In this document: positions 1 to 9,291 of the stretch, piece after piece | How positions within the stretch are numbered: position 1 is the stretch's first letter | How the letters are laid out: each line of letters starts with the position of its first letter | Source of the DNA: CAVWCW01 sp963753615 | GTDB lineage: Bacteria > Pseudomonadota > Gammaproteobacteria > Chromatiales > Chromatiaceae | Assembly (NCBI GenBank): GCA_963753615.1 | Contig: CAVWCW010000019.1 | Span: 62,001 to 126,000, forward strand | Reading direction: 5' to 3' | Length of the DNA: 64,000 nucleotides | Translations under genes and position numbers: made by a program | Notes under the pieces: generated by a model | Databases searched by the model: none | What the model saw: the letters and a program-made list of their open reading frames with translations, nothing else | Told to the model about the DNA's origin: nothing

Positions 1-175
1 TCGGCACGTAATTCGGCAAGGGCAGACTTCCTGGAGCGGCCGCGCGGGGAATGCCGGTTTCGGTAGCCTCGGCCCCTGGGCGGCGCGGGGAGGGGACGCA
101 GGTGCGCCGGGCATCGCTGATTGCCCTGCGCTTGCCTTGGCGCCGCGCATAACATTCTGAGGGCGGGGATCGAGC

Positions 176-1843
176 ATGTTCAAGCTAGCGAGCAAATTGC
201 GCATCGGCGAGAAAATCGGCCTCAGCTTCGGCGTCGTCGGGCTGCTGTTCCTGCTGGTGATCTGGCGCTATCACATCACTCTGGAGCACGCCCTGGCGGA
301 CTACCGGGTGCTGCAGGAGGTCTACGAGGCCAAGGAGACGCACGCCGGAGAGATCGAAATCAATCTACTGGTTGCCAATGCCGAGGCCAATGCGTTTCTG
401 TCCAACCCTGCGCCAACGCGCCTGCGGGCACTGGACGCCGCCCTGGAACGCCTGTTGTCGCGGGCCCAGCTTCTGGGAGAGGTAGATGCCGAGGGCCGGC
501 TCGGCGGCGCCCGTATCGCCGAACTGGCGGGGGTTTATCAGCAGCGTTTTCACACCATCTACCAGGCCTGGGAGCGCAAGGGGCTGGACCACAACTCCGG
601 GCTGCAGGGGGCGTTCCGCGATAGCGTGCACGAACTCGAGGCCCTCGCCGGTCACTACAAGGTGGACGCCCTGTATATCGGTCTGCTGCAGATACGGCGC
701 GGTGAAAAGGACCTGGGTCTGCGCCGAGACCCCGAGTACCGGCAGCGGGTGCTGGACCTGCTCGATGCCTTCGCCGCCAGGCTCGCCGTCTCGCAGTTGG
801 CACCCGCGGTAAACGCGCGTCTGCAGGCCGAGTTGGCGCTCTACCGCGAGGCCTTCGTCGCTTACGCCGAACAGGTGCTGAAGGGTGCCGATATCCAGGG
901 CGGAAAGGGGCCATTCCGCCAGGCCGCCCATCGTATCGAGGAGATCCTGGTGGCGCACCGGGTACCGGACATGGAGGCGCACATATTGCAGCTGCGCCGG
1001 CGCGAAAAGGATTACCTGTTGCGGCTCGACCCCCGCTACGTGGAGATGGCCCTGCAGGAATGGGAGGCTATCCGCGAGAGCGTGCAGGCGTCCGCCATCG
1101 CTGAGGCAGAGACGGGGCAGCTACTCGGCCTGCTCGACGACTACCGCCGAGATTTTTTGGCCCTGGTCGAGCAGAACCAACTGATCGATCGGCTGCAGGG
1201 GGAAATGCAGCAGGCCGCTGCCGAGGTGCTGACGCTCGCCGATGCCACCGAGGTCGAGGCCAACCGGGCCACCGAGGAGGCGACCGCCCGCATCAATCAG
1301 GACGCCGAGCGCAATGTCAGGGCGATGGTCTGGATCGTGCTGCTGGCCCTGGCACTTGGCGTGTTGTTCGCGGTCTTGATCACCCGCCGCATCACCAGGC
1401 CGCTGCTCGAGATGGCGGGCTTTCTCGATCGCCTGGCCTTCGAGGCCCCGGTGGGGCGAATCTCGGCGCCCGCCGGCAGCCGCGACGAGGTGGTAGCCAT
1501 GGCCGATTCGGTCAACCGCATGGCCGATCACAAGACGCGGATGCTGGCCTGGTGGAAGTCTTCGCTGGAAGAGATGGAGGCGGAGCGCGACCGCTGGGCC
1601 GCCCGCAGCCGAGCCGCCGAAGGCAGCTCAGATGCGGATGCCAGCGAGGCGGCCGCCGCCCATGCCTGGGACGCCACCGCCGGCGAGCGTACCCGGCTGT
1701 TGCGGACCAGCCACGAGGAGATGCAGACCGAAGCCCGGCGCATCGAACAGGCGGCGGGGCGGCTCGGTCGGGACGGTCAGGAGATTTACACTGCGGCGCG
1801 GGAGATCCTGTCGCGTCTGGATATCATCCTGCGCAAGCACTGA
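176..1843 (+). CDS. HBM/HAMP-domain membrane receptor-like protein without MCP signalling domain
   Basis: A 555-residue inner-membrane protein. Residues about 14-34 form a first membrane helix, followed by a long helical periplasmic region and a second helix near 383-402. A HAMP-like linker (ITRRITRPLLEMA) comes next, then a charged coiled tail. The periplasmic part carries two copies of an RRxEKDxxLRxDPxY motif, near residues 173 and 273, typical of helical bimodular (HBM) sensor domains. The conserved hairpin of methyl-accepting proteins is absent, and so are kinase, GGDEF and EAL domains. It may therefore be a degenerate chemoreceptor or a partner protein. A GGGGA-like site precedes the ATG. 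The sensory role is inferred. Confidence 0.7.
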   Translation: MFKLASKLRIGEKIGLSFGVVGLLFLLVIWRYHITLEHALADYRVLQEVYEAKETHAGEIEINLLVANAEANAFLSNPAPTRLRALDAALERLLSRAQLLGEVDAEGRLGGARIAELAGVYQQRFHTIYQAWERKGLDHNSGLQGAFRDSVHELEALAGHYKVDALYIGLLQIRRGEKDLGLRRDPEYRQRVLDLLDAFAARLAVSQLAPAVNARLQAELALYREAFVAYAEQVLKGADIQGGKGPFRQAAHRIEEILVAHRVPDMEAHILQLRRREKDYLLRLDPRYVEMALQEWEAIRESVQASAIAEAETGQLLGLLDDYRRDFLALVEQNQLIDRLQGEMQQAAAEVLTLADATEVEANRATEEATARINQDAERNVRAMVWIVLLALALGVLFAVLITRRITRPLLEMAGFLDRLAFEAPVGRISAPAGSRDEVVAMADSVNRMADHKTRMLAWWKSSLEEMEAERDRWAARSRAAEGSSDADASEAAAAHAWDATAGERTRLLRTSHEEMQTEARRIEQAAGRLGRDGQEIYTAAREILSRLDIILRKH

Positions 1844-1865
1844 GCCGGCCCCCCCGCCGAAGCGC

Positions 1866-2408
1866 TCACCAGATCAGGTCGTCGGGGACCTCGAAGCGGG
1901 CGTAGAAGTCGTCTTCGCTATCCGCGCTGCCGGTGTTTTCGCAGCGGCTTACCTTCCATTCCGGGTTGCGTTCCAGGATGCGCTCGCCGACCTCTGCGGG
2001 CACCAACTCATGGCCCTGCTTCAGGGCGACGACAACCAACTTGCCCCGGCTCAAGGCCTGCTGTTGCTCGGCGGTCACGTAGATGCGCTTGATCTTGTCC
2101 TGCTCGGTGAAGTTGAACGCAAGTTCGGCGCCTTCCCGGGGCAGCTTGTGGGTGTCGATCAACTGCAAAATCTGGCCGCGTACCTGCCTTCGCTCAGAGG
2201 CCTCCTGACGCTGGCGGTTGAGCTCCCGGTCACGCTCGGCTTTTGCGGCGCGCTCGCGTCGTCGTTGCTCCTGTGCGGGGTCCGGGGCCGTTGCCTCGCC
2301 GTGGCGTTGGCGTTTCTTCTGTTTCCGCTTCTGATTCTGCGCTTGCTTGAGCTTGCGCTCGTCCACCAGGCCGGTCTTTAGCAACTGCTCCTGCAACGAA
2401 TTTCCCAT
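1866..2408 (-). CDS. DUF2058 (YaiL-type) family protein
   Basis: A 180-residue soluble protein. Its start (MGNSLQEQLLKTGLVDERKL) and the following very basic QKRKQKKRQR stretch are characteristic of the DUF2058/YaiL family. The middle is a charged coiled region, and the C-terminal half holds the conserved fold that ends FYARFEVPDDLIW. The biochemical role is unknown; the basic N-terminus suggests nucleic-acid or ribosome contact (inference). It lies 27 bases downstream of the yceH-like gene on the same strand, so the two are probably cotranscribed. Length and both ends match the family. Confidence 0.8.
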   Translation of the reverse strand: MGNSLQEQLLKTGLVDERKLKQAQNQKRKQKKRQRHGEATAPDPAQEQRRRERAAKAERDRELNRQRQEASERRQVRGQILQLIDTHKLPREGAELAFNFTEQDKIKRIYVTAEQQQALSRGKLVVVALKQGHELVPAEVGERILERNPEWKVSRCENTGSADSEDDFYARFEVPDDLIW

Positions 2409-2435
2409 GGATTGTTTCTCCGGGGCTGCGCCCCG

Positions 2436-3140
2436 TCAGTCTTGGTCCGGTTCTGAAACCGGCCGCCGCTCGGCCAGTCCGGTCAATTTCCAGAGCGCGT
2501 CCAACTCGGCTCGCATTTGCTGTACTTCGTGGCGCAGGGCGCTCAGCTCCTCGCTGTCCGCCACCTGGGCGTTGGGGCCCGGGCCAGTTTCCAAATCGCT
2601 CGAATCCGGCTCGCCGCAGAGCAGCTGGGCATAGCGTTCTTCCCGGCGGCCGGCGGCCCGTGGGAGGCGCTGTACCAGGGCCGGCTCCCGGGCCATCAGC
2701 AGTTCCAAGGCGTCGTTGACCGCCCCCAGGTCTGGAAACTCCGCCAGCCGGGCGCTGTTGGTGCGGATTTCCCCCAGGGTCTGCGGGCCGCGCAGCATCA
2801 GCACGCACAGCGCTGCGGCCTCTTGAGGATCCAGCTCCAATTGGTTGACCAGCCGCTGCTCGTAACGCTCCGCTCGACCGTGGAAAATGGCTCGAACCAG
2901 ACCCCGATCCCGCAGCTGGTTGACGGTGTGGCCCGCCTCGCCTGGTGTGAGCTGCATCACCGGATTGCGGCTGGTCTTCTGGTTGCAGGCCTGCACCAGG
3001 GCGGCGAGGGTCATCGGGTAGTAATCCGGCGTGGTGCGCTGCTTCTCCATCAAGGCACCCAGGACGCGCGCCTCCGCCCGGGTCAGGCGCGGCTGCGCCG
3101 GCGCGGTGTTTTCGGTTTCAATATCGGATTGGTCTGCCAT
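2436..3140 (-). CDS. yceH: YceH family protein (DUF480)
   Basis: A 234-residue protein containing the family signature LTRAEARVLGALMEKQRTTP, followed by YYPMTLAALVQACNQKTSRNPV, which begins the first of two winged-helix domains. The C-terminal end is a short coiled helix (LSALRHEVQQMRAELDALW). YceH proteins are conserved in gammaproteobacteria but lack an established function; the winged-helix fold suggests DNA or protein binding. It is the first gene of a two-gene minus-strand unit with the DUF2058 gene. Length and architecture are normal. Confidence 0.88.
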   Translation of the reverse strand: MADQSDIETENTAPAQPRLTRAEARVLGALMEKQRTTPDYYPMTLAALVQACNQKTSRNPVMQLTPGEAGHTVNQLRDRGLVRAIFHGRAERYEQRLVNQLELDPQEAAALCVLMLRGPQTLGEIRTNSARLAEFPDLGAVNDALELLMAREPALVQRLPRAAGRREERYAQLLCGEPDSSDLETGPGPNAQVADSEELSALRHEVQQMRAELDALWKLTGLAERRPVSEPDQD

Positions 3141-3311
3141 TGGGCTCCGTGGCGATGGCGATAGCGAAGTGGTCGGGCTTATGGAAAGCGGCGGTTAATC
3201 GATTATTGAGGCAACCTTCAAAGCGAAGGCTCCGGGGCTACATCCCTGCGGAATCTCGAATTCAGCGCTAAAAATACCTGAAGCGCTCCGTCATGGAAAT
3301 AGCGGCAACAT

Positions 3312-3944
3312 CTATGCGCCCTCGATGCGAGCGGCCAGCCGCTGCACCGCCTCGACAATCGGCGTCCCCAGGCGCCCGCTGAGGGAGCTTGGTCCGAGGG
3401 TATCGCGCAGACCCTGGAACGGCAGGTTTGGGGCCAGCCCCACCAGCAGCAATACCCCAAGTAGGCCTCGCAGTAGGCCCAGCAGGGCCCCTTTGCGGCG
3501 TCCCCGGGCCGGCGCCTGCTCCCCCAACTCCTTGAGTCGGCGGCGCAGCAACAGGAACACGAACAGGCTGCCCAGGGTCACCAGGAAGAAGGCCGGCATG
3601 GGGGATACGCCGGGCTGGCGCTCCACCAGCCAGCCCAAGCTATCGCGTATGCTGGGAAACAGCCCGAAACCCAGGATCAGGGCGAGTACCAACACCAGGC
3701 TGAGCAGGGCTTGCAGCTCCGGCCCCGCTCCGCGGCGGTAGCCTTTGGCCAGGGTCCATGCCAGATAGGCGGCGGCCAAATAGTCGAATTTGTTCAGATT
3801 CTCGACTCGCGTTACGCCGAGCCGACGCCGCCTCTCCTGGAAAGAGAAGCGGCCGGCTAGTCGCGACAATAGCGTTGACAGGTGGATGAATTGCAGAGAG
3901 CGGGCCCGGGTTGCCAGGCCACGAGGCTTCCAGCCTTCGCTCAA
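3312..3944 (-). CDS. CvpA-like inner-membrane protein
   Basis: About 165 residues resemble CvpA (colicin V production): FDYLAAAYLAWTLAKGYRRG at the start of the conserved part, then hydrophobic segments around LLSLVLVLALILGFGLF and FFLVTLGSLFVFLLLRR, and a GALLGLLRGLLGVLLLV helix. The first ATG at 3944 gives a 45-residue Arg-rich extension not expected for the family. No internal ATG or GTG lies just before FDYL, only a CTG at the LNKFDYL position, so the true start is unresolved. CvpA homologues have been linked to purF expression and envelope stress. Assignment rests on topology and a weak motif match. Confidence 0.55.
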   Translation of the reverse strand: MSEGWKPRGLATRARSLQFIHLSTLLSRLAGRFSFQERRRRLGVTRVENLNKFDYLAAAYLAWTLAKGYRRGAGPELQALLSLVLVLALILGFGLFPSIRDSLGWLVERQPGVSPMPAFFLVTLGSLFVFLLLRRRLKELGEQAPARGRRKGALLGLLRGLLGVLLLVGLAPNLPFQGLRDTLGPSSLSGRLGTPIVEAVQRLAARIEGA

Positions 3945-3998
3945 CGCCCTGTTGCTTCGGTCCGCCCCTGGCGCTCCGCTCCTGCAACCTTCCGACGA

Positions 3999-4184
3999 TC
4001 AGTAGTCGGGCTGCTCGCGTTCACGCTGGCGGGGGGGCTTCGCCTTGTTCGGCCGCTCGCTTGGGAGGCGCGGCCCCCGCGGCTTGCGTGCGCCGTCATG
4101 CTCAAGCCACCGGTGGCGGATCTGGGCCAGACTGGCCCAATCTTCGAAATCCTCCAAGTCCGTATGCTGGGTGTACCTGCTCAT
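3999..4184 (-). CDS. Small hypothetical protein
   Basis: A 61-residue hydrophilic protein beginning MSRYTQHTDLEDFEDWASLA and ending in a basic, Pro/Arg-rich tail (RPNKAKPPRQREREQPDY). I chose the internal ATG at 4184 because GGAG lies about ten bases before it; the longer reading from 4244 has no such site. I do not recognise the family. It has no signal peptide or membrane segment. It is divergent from terC and lies 54 bases downstream of the CvpA-like gene's first ATG. Confidence 0.45.
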   Translation of the reverse strand: MSRYTQHTDLEDFEDWASLAQIRHRWLEHDGARKPRGPRLPSERPNKAKPPRQREREQPDY

Positions 4185-4558
4185 GGCAAATTCGCTCCAA
4201 ATCAACTCAGGATGCTGATGGTTTTCGGGCCAGGGAACTGACAATCCCTTATTTCTTTACCCGCCTCCGCTAAGCTGGCCTGATTGGCCCGGTGCTCTGC
4301 CGTGCGTCAGGGCCGGAGCACAGTTACCAAAGCTGACCAACTCTTAAGCTTAGAATAGTATTTTTTTTGCTGAATTAAATGGGCGCCGAAGCTTTTTTTT
4401 CTACTTCCGCAAAGAGTCGGCGTTGCGCCGCTGCGGGGCGGCTTCTTCGATTCTTCATTTACGAACGGCAATTCCGCGGTAGAATCTAAGGTTTGGACCC
4501 TTTCGCGGCGGATCCCGTGCGCCGGTGCACCGCCGTCACAGCAACGAGCAGGAAACCG
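4185..4558. other. Divergent intergenic region upstream of terC-like gene
   Basis: No gene is seen here. The middle (about 4330-4400) is AT-rich, with two T8 runs, unlike the flanking GC-rich DNA. TAGAAT at 4480-4485 is a possible -10 element for the terC-like gene, but no good -35 is present. I looked for the manganese-responsive yybP-ykoY fold known upstream of some terC/alx genes and did not see it. Confidence 0.3.
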
Positions 4559-5320
4559 ATGGAACTTCTCTCTGATCCCAATGTTTGGCTGGCATTTTTC
4601 ACCCTGACCGCGCTGGAAATCGTACTCGGCATAGACAATATTATCTTCATTTCGATCCTGGTCGGACGTCTTCCGCCCGAACAGCGGCCGCTTGGGCGCA
4701 ATCTCGGTTTGGGGGCGGCGATGCTGACGCGCATCCTGCTGTTGTTGTCCATAACCTGGGTGATGGGCTTGAGCGAGCCCCTGTTTGCGGTGCTTGGCCA
4801 TGCGGTGTCTGGTCGCGATCTTATCTTGATCGGAGGCGGCCTCTTTCTGCTCGGCAAGAGCACAATGGAGATTCATGAATCCCTGGAGGGTGAAGAAGAA
4901 ACGGCCGCCACCGTTACCGCCCACGCCAGCTTCCTCAGCGTAATTGTGCAGATCGCAATTATCGATATCGTGTTCTCCCTCGACTCGGTGATCACCGCGG
5001 TGGGCCTGGCCGACCACGTGCCGGTGATGGTAGCCGCCATCGTCGTATCGGTGCTGGTGATGATGCTGGCCGCCAAGCCGATCAGCGAGTTCGTCGATGC
5101 CCACCCGACCTTCAAGATTCTTGCGCTGTCTTTCCTGATTCTGGTGGGCACGGCGCTGGTGGGCGAGGGCTTCGGCATGCACATTCCAAAGGGCTACATC
5201 TATTTCGCCATGGCTTTTTCGGTGGTGGTGGAGATGCTCAATATGCGCCTGCGCAAGCGCCCCGCCGAGCCGGTGCACCTGCGCAAGCAGATTGTTGAGG
5301 AAGGCTCGGACGCCAACTGA
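4559..5320 (+). CDS. TerC family integral membrane protein
   Basis: A 253-residue polytopic membrane protein of the TerC/Alx family. Both diagnostic motifs are present: LEIVLGIDNIIFISIL near residue 16 and VFSLDSVITAVG near residue 140, whose acidic residues are placed in membrane helices and are thought to bind metal. Family members are linked to manganese efflux or metal loading of exported enzymes, and to tellurite resistance. The ATG at 4559 has AGGA seven bases upstream and gives a normal N-terminus; the in-frame start at 4493 would add 22 residues of unrelated sequence. The ATP-grasp gene starts 15 bases after its stop. Confidence 0.88.
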   Translation: MELLSDPNVWLAFFTLTALEIVLGIDNIIFISILVGRLPPEQRPLGRNLGLGAAMLTRILLLLSITWVMGLSEPLFAVLGHAVSGRDLILIGGGLFLLGKSTMEIHESLEGEEETAATVTAHASFLSVIVQIAIIDIVFSLDSVITAVGLADHVPVMVAAIVVSVLVMMLAAKPISEFVDAHPTFKILALSFLILVGTALVGEGFGMHIPKGYIYFAMAFSVVVEMLNMRLRKRPAEPVHLRKQIVEEGSDAN

Positions 5321-5335
5321 GGTCGCTGCCTGCCG

Positions 5336-6460
5336 ATGGGGCCGGCACCTCCTGGTCTCGGGGTGCTGGTCCGTCCCGCCGTCAGCCCGGAGCCGTTCGG
5401 CCGCCAGAGCCTGTTCTTCTCGGAATTGGCCGCGGCGGCTAGGGCGTGCGGGACCGAGGTATTTTGCTTCGCGCCGCCGTCCCGGGTTGTGGGTCCGGTG
5501 CCGGGGTGGTCCCTTCGGGGCCAATGTTGGCAGCCCGTTGACCGGGCGCTCCCGGCCGTGGTCTACGATCGTTTCCTGCCGCGCTCCTGGGCCGAACGGC
5601 AAGCCCATGGCGAATGCCTACGGGCCCTGGCCGCGCAGGGAGTCGCCTGGTTCAATCCCCCCGAGTTGCAGGCCCTGCTGGACGACAAGTGGGCCTTCTC
5701 CCTGTGGTTGGGGGAGCAGGGAGTGCCAATGGTGTCCCACCTGACGCTGGATCAGGCCCGGCCCCAACTGCTTGTGGCCGCTACCGGCGGCTATTTCGTA
5801 AAGCCCAGGTTCGGTTTTGGCGGGGCGGGCATTGGCTATCTCGAACTGACCTCGGAGGGCGCCAGCCTGATTTGGCTCCGTGCCGGCAGGCCGGCATCTG
5901 CGTTTAAGGATCGCCAGACATTGCTGGCAGAGCTGGAAGCGTCCAACGAGCAACAGGAACTGTTATTGTCGCCTGCTTCGAAGGGGCCAGGGATTCAAGG
6001 CCGGGTCTTCGACATCCGAATACTGTTGCAACGCCCCCGCCCGGGTGCCGATTACCGCTACATTGGATTCCTGCGCCTGGGTCCCCGCGGTCAGATGCTT
6101 TCTAATCTGAGCCGCGGCGGCCGAGCCCTGCCGATCGAGACCTTGGCGCAGCTGCCAGGGTTGCAACAGGTGCCGGCGGCCCTGGACCGGTTGTGCGGGC
6201 GCCTGGTGGCGGAGTTGGGGGAAAGATTCGGTCCCTGGGCCGAGCTCGGTTTGGATTGGTTAATCGACCGTGAGGGACGCCCGCGGCTGTTGGAGGCCAA
6301 TGCCAAGCCCGCCCGCTGGGCCCTGACTCGCATCGCCGAGGATCCCAATCATCCCCCCGGCCTACGGCAGATCTATGCGGACCGGCGCCGGCAGTCAGTG
6401 GAAATGCCGCTGAGATTCGGTCTCACTCTGGGGGAAGGCCGGTCGGGCTCCGCTCGGTGA
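5336..6460 (+). CDS. YheC/YheD-like ATP-grasp protein
   Basis: A 374-residue cytoplasmic protein with an ATP-grasp fold. The sequence VVYDRFLPRSW, then FNPPELQALLDDKWAFSLWL, is typical of the YheC/YheD group. The ATP-binding part includes GGYFVKPRFGFGGAGIG, a glycine-rich lysine-containing loop, and the C-terminal metal-binding segment LGLDWLIDREGRPRLLEANA. ATP-grasp enzymes join a carboxylate to an amine or thiol; the substrate here is unknown. YheC/D were first noted as spore-coat proteins in Bacillus, but this organism is not a spore former. It is tightly downstream of the terC-like gene and convergent with the next gene. Confidence 0.72.
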   Translation: MGPAPPGLGVLVRPAVSPEPFGRQSLFFSELAAAARACGTEVFCFAPPSRVVGPVPGWSLRGQCWQPVDRALPAVVYDRFLPRSWAERQAHGECLRALAAQGVAWFNPPELQALLDDKWAFSLWLGEQGVPMVSHLTLDQARPQLLVAATGGYFVKPRFGFGGAGIGYLELTSEGASLIWLRAGRPASAFKDRQTLLAELEASNEQQELLLSPASKGPGIQGRVFDIRILLQRPRPGADYRYIGFLRLGPRGQMLSNLSRGGRALPIETLAQLPGLQQVPAALDRLCGRLVAELGERFGPWAELGLDWLIDREGRPRLLEANAKPARWALTRIAEDPNHPPGLRQIYADRRRQSVEMPLRFGLTLGEGRSGSAR

Positions 6461-6532
6461 GCGCGACCGCTAGCAGGCAGCCGGAGCAACAGGGCCGCTT
6501 TGCCGGCGCAGCCGGAAGTCCGGTGAACTCGG

Positions 6533-8038
6533 CTAGGGTGACACCGGCCTTTGAAACAAGGGCAAGGGAAAGAAGGGCCCTAGTCGCTCCCGCTGCCACC
6601 AGTCTCCGGTTTGAGCCCGCTCCCTGGGCGCGGTGAATCGGTAGCGTTCCAGACCGACGCGCAAAAAACGAGGCGGTTCGCCGGGGAAGGGGTTGTTGGC
6701 GAGCAGAGAGGTGACTGCGGGCGAGCCGTCGAGCAAGCGCTGTGCGAACTGCTCGAACCAGCTTAGGTTTAACGGGTGGCGGGCGGGCACGAACCAAAGC
6801 ATCCAATCCAGCCGCGGTTGGTGCGGCACCACGAACCCCGGCATCCGCGCCGGGTTGTCCGGCTTGTAGCGGAAGCGGAAGGCCTGCCAATGCTCGCCGT
6901 CTCGAGAGCCCTCAATGCGCAGTTCCAGGCGCTGGGTATTGATGGTGGGAAATACGTGGTACTTGTTGACGATGCGCCAGGCGCTGACCTGTTGCACCGC
7001 CGCCGCCAGGGGCTGCGGCAGGCGCTGGCGGGCGAGAAACTCCCACATCTGCAGGCCGCTCACCACCAGGATCAGGGCCGCTAGGGCGGCGACCAGGCGG
7101 CCCGGCCAAGGCCCCACGGCTTCCGCCTGGGGGCCGGCCTCAAGCAGGCGCCGGGCCAAGCCTTGGGGCAGCAGCCGGTTCAAGGCCTGATCGTCGATCA
7201 GGAACAGGCACAGGACGATGGTCAGCAGGTTGAAAAAGTTGTGGTTGCTGGTGGCCAGGATGGCCAGTTGGGTGGCGATGGTGACAACGGCGGCGAACAG
7301 GCGAAAGCGCCGGGGCAGCAACATCATCAGGGGTACCAGCAGCTCTACGAAGAACACCCACCCGACCCCTGCGCGCAGCACCCAGTCCGGCAGTTGGTGG
7401 GCATACCAGGCCCCGGCGTGGGGCAGGGGTTGGGTCTCGAAGTAGTAGTGCAGCGCCGTGAAACCGGCCCAGCTGGGGTCGCCGCTGACGAGCTTGGCAG
7501 CCCCGGAGAGAAAGCGCAGCCGGAACAATAGCCAGCGAAACAGCCAGACCGCCAGTGGCGATCCGGTGGGCAGCAGGATGGCCAGGAAGCCGGCTTCCAG
7601 CAGCAGGTAATCCCACTGAAAGTTGGTGAAGGTCTGCCCGGCCTGCACCAGCGACAGATAGAGCAGGAACAGCATTACCAGGGAACTGCGTGCCAGCCGG
7701 TTGAACAAGAGAAGCAGGGCGAAGGCGCAACCGGCGAGTGCCGTCCCCTGCAGCGCCAGGTCGCCGGCGTCGAGCCAGAACAGGGTCGGCAGCAAAGTGT
7801 AGCCCTGCCAGCCGAAACGCTGCTCCACGAACTCCAGGTGTTGCTCGAGCGGAAGAATCCCCCCGGGGCCCGCCAGACCGCTGATTTGCAGCCCCAGAGA
7901 GACGAAGGCGGCGAGGTAGATCAGAGCCAGCAGGCGCAAGAACAGGGCCGAGACCAAGCGGTAGCGGCCGGACGCCGGCGGCGATTCTGACCGCGCCGAG
8001 GTTGATCGGCTTTCGTCGTTCGGGGGGCTCCAGATCAA
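6533..8038 (-). CDS. Lipase maturation factor (LMF1-like) family membrane protein
   Basis: A 501-residue protein with many hydrophobic segments in the first 330 residues, including SNHNFFNLLTIVLCLFLIDD, and a soluble C-terminal domain. The C-terminal part carries WRIVNKYHVFP, then RIEGSRDGEHWQAFRFRYKP and WMLWFVPA, all characteristic of the LMF1 family. In vertebrates LMF1 helps lipases fold in the endoplasmic reticulum; the bacterial function is unknown, perhaps envelope-protein maturation. No lipase gene is nearby. It is convergent with the ATP-grasp gene, and 273 apparently gene-free bases separate it from the lysR stop. Confidence 0.82.
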   Translation of the reverse strand: MIWSPPNDESRSTSARSESPPASGRYRLVSALFLRLLALIYLAAFVSLGLQISGLAGPGGILPLEQHLEFVEQRFGWQGYTLLPTLFWLDAGDLALQGTALAGCAFALLLLFNRLARSSLVMLFLLYLSLVQAGQTFTNFQWDYLLLEAGFLAILLPTGSPLAVWLFRWLLFRLRFLSGAAKLVSGDPSWAGFTALHYYFETQPLPHAGAWYAHQLPDWVLRAGVGWVFFVELLVPLMMLLPRRFRLFAAVVTIATQLAILATSNHNFFNLLTIVLCLFLIDDQALNRLLPQGLARRLLEAGPQAEAVGPWPGRLVAALAALILVVSGLQMWEFLARQRLPQPLAAAVQQVSAWRIVNKYHVFPTINTQRLELRIEGSRDGEHWQAFRFRYKPDNPARMPGFVVPHQPRLDWMLWFVPARHPLNLSWFEQFAQRLLDGSPAVTSLLANNPFPGEPPRFLRVGLERYRFTAPRERAQTGDWWQRERLGPFFPLPLFQRPVSP

Positions 8039-8311
8039 GGCTTCTGAGTGCCAGCGGCAACCTCTACCAGCAATTGTGGCAGCTCAGGAGAATCCTGCCG
8101 AGTCGCCACGCCAGAGGCCCCCTTCGCCCGCTGGAACGAAGGCTCAGGCGATAGCTTCTGCGCGCGGGGTGGAGGGCGATCGGGCCGCTCTGCGCCCGTG
8201 CATCCGGGAGGAGCGTTAGCGGGGAGTTTCGCCCAGGAACCAGATCGAGCCTATCGAGTCTTTATGTTTAGAGCTGCGGGCCGATCAGGTACGCTGCGTT
8301 GTAACCTGAGC

Positions 8312-9265
8312 TTAATCCGCTTTCGGTAGATTACGCGAGGAGCCGGGATGTGGCGTCTCGAGAAATCTCGGGTCTATCAATTCGATGAATCGCTTCGCCT
8401 GAGGTGACAGGAATTTTCCCCGGCGTACCACGGTGCCGTAGCTGCGGCGGGGGAAATAGTCGCTCAGGGGGATGCGTCCCAGGCGCTCGCGGCCGGTGAG
8501 GCAGACGTCGGTGACAATGGAAATGCCCAGGCCGAGTTCGACATACTTCTTGATCACTTCCCAGCCGCCGGCTTCGAGGGCCACCTGGTATTCCAGGTTG
8601 TGCTGACGGAATCCAAGGTCGACGATGCGCCAGGTGCTGAGGTGGCGCGGGGGAAGGATCAGGCCGAAGGGGCTGATGTCCTCCAGTCGCACTCTTTCGC
8701 GCCTGGCGAGAGGGTGGTCCAGCGGCGTGATCAGTGTAGGATCGTAGGTGACGAAAGGGTGGTAGTCGATATCCGCCGGGACCTCCAGGAACGAGCCCAC
8801 CGCCAGGTCCACCTCGTTGGCCCGCAGCATGGCCAAGCCGTCTCGACCGGTGACATTGTGTAGTTTGAGGCGAATGCCGGGGTAGGACTCTGCGAAACGC
8901 TTCAGCGGCTCGGGCAGGATATAAAGGATCGTGGACTCGCCGGCGGCGATATTGAGTTCCCCGGACTCCAGGCGGCCGAACTGGGCGGAGAAGCTCTGGT
9001 GAAGGTTGTCGATGCCCTCCACCAGGGGCAGGGCCAGTTCGTAAAGGGTTGCGCCCTCCGGAGTGAGGCGGATGCTGGGTCCCTTGCGTTCGAACAGAGT
9101 GATCTCGAGTTCCCGCTCCAGGGCCTGGATCTGCAGCGACACCGTCGGCTGACTGAGAAACAGGGAATCCGCCGCCAGGCTGATGCTACCGAGTTCGGCG
9201 GCGCGACAGAAGGCCCGAAGTTGCTTGAGGCGGTTTTGTTTGTAGTAAACTTGAGAGGTGGCCAA
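8312..9265 (-). CDS. LysR family transcriptional regulator (CysB-like effector domain)
   Basis: A 317-residue regulator. The N-terminal winged helix reads LKQLRAFCRAAELGSISLAA, then DSLFLSQPTVSLQIQALERELEI in pieces typical of LysR proteins. The effector domain has the CysB-like segment GGWEVIKKYVELGLGISI. I chose the TTG at 9265 because GAGGA lies just upstream; the in-frame TTG at 9295 lacks such a site and would overlap the candidate operator at 9292-9308. It is divergent from rnfB and the large 2-oxoacid oxidoreductase gene, so it probably controls them (inference from arrangement). The inducer cannot be read from sequence. Confidence 0.85.
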   Translation of the reverse strand: MATSQVYYKQNRLKQLRAFCRAAELGSISLAADSLFLSQPTVSLQIQALERELEITLFERKGPSIRLTPEGATLYELALPLVEGIDNLHQSFSAQFGRLESGELNIAAGESTILYILPEPLKRFAESYPGIRLKLHNVTGRDGLAMLRANEVDLAVGSFLEVPADIDYHPFVTYDPTLITPLDHPLARRERVRLEDISPFGLILPPRHLSTWRIVDLGFRQHNLEYQVALEAGGWEVIKKYVELGLGISIVTDVCLTGRERLGRIPLSDYFPRRSYGTVVRRGKFLSPQAKRFIELIDPRFLETPHPGSSRNLPKAD

Positions 9266-9291
9266 GCGCGATCCTCGGGCTATCGATGTTC

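Noticed and set aside
121..624. 167-residue plus-strand frame at the window start
   Set aside because: Out of frame with the HBM/HAMP gene, Arg/Pro/Gly-rich, typical of a GC-rich shadow.
4330..4490. yybP-ykoY manganese riboswitch before the terC-like gene
   Set aside because: The AT-rich leader lacks the recognisable conserved loops.
4307..5608. 433-residue minus-strand frame opposite the terC-like gene
   Set aside because: Antisense shadow of TerC and the ATP-grasp start; His/Arg-rich and without domain signature.
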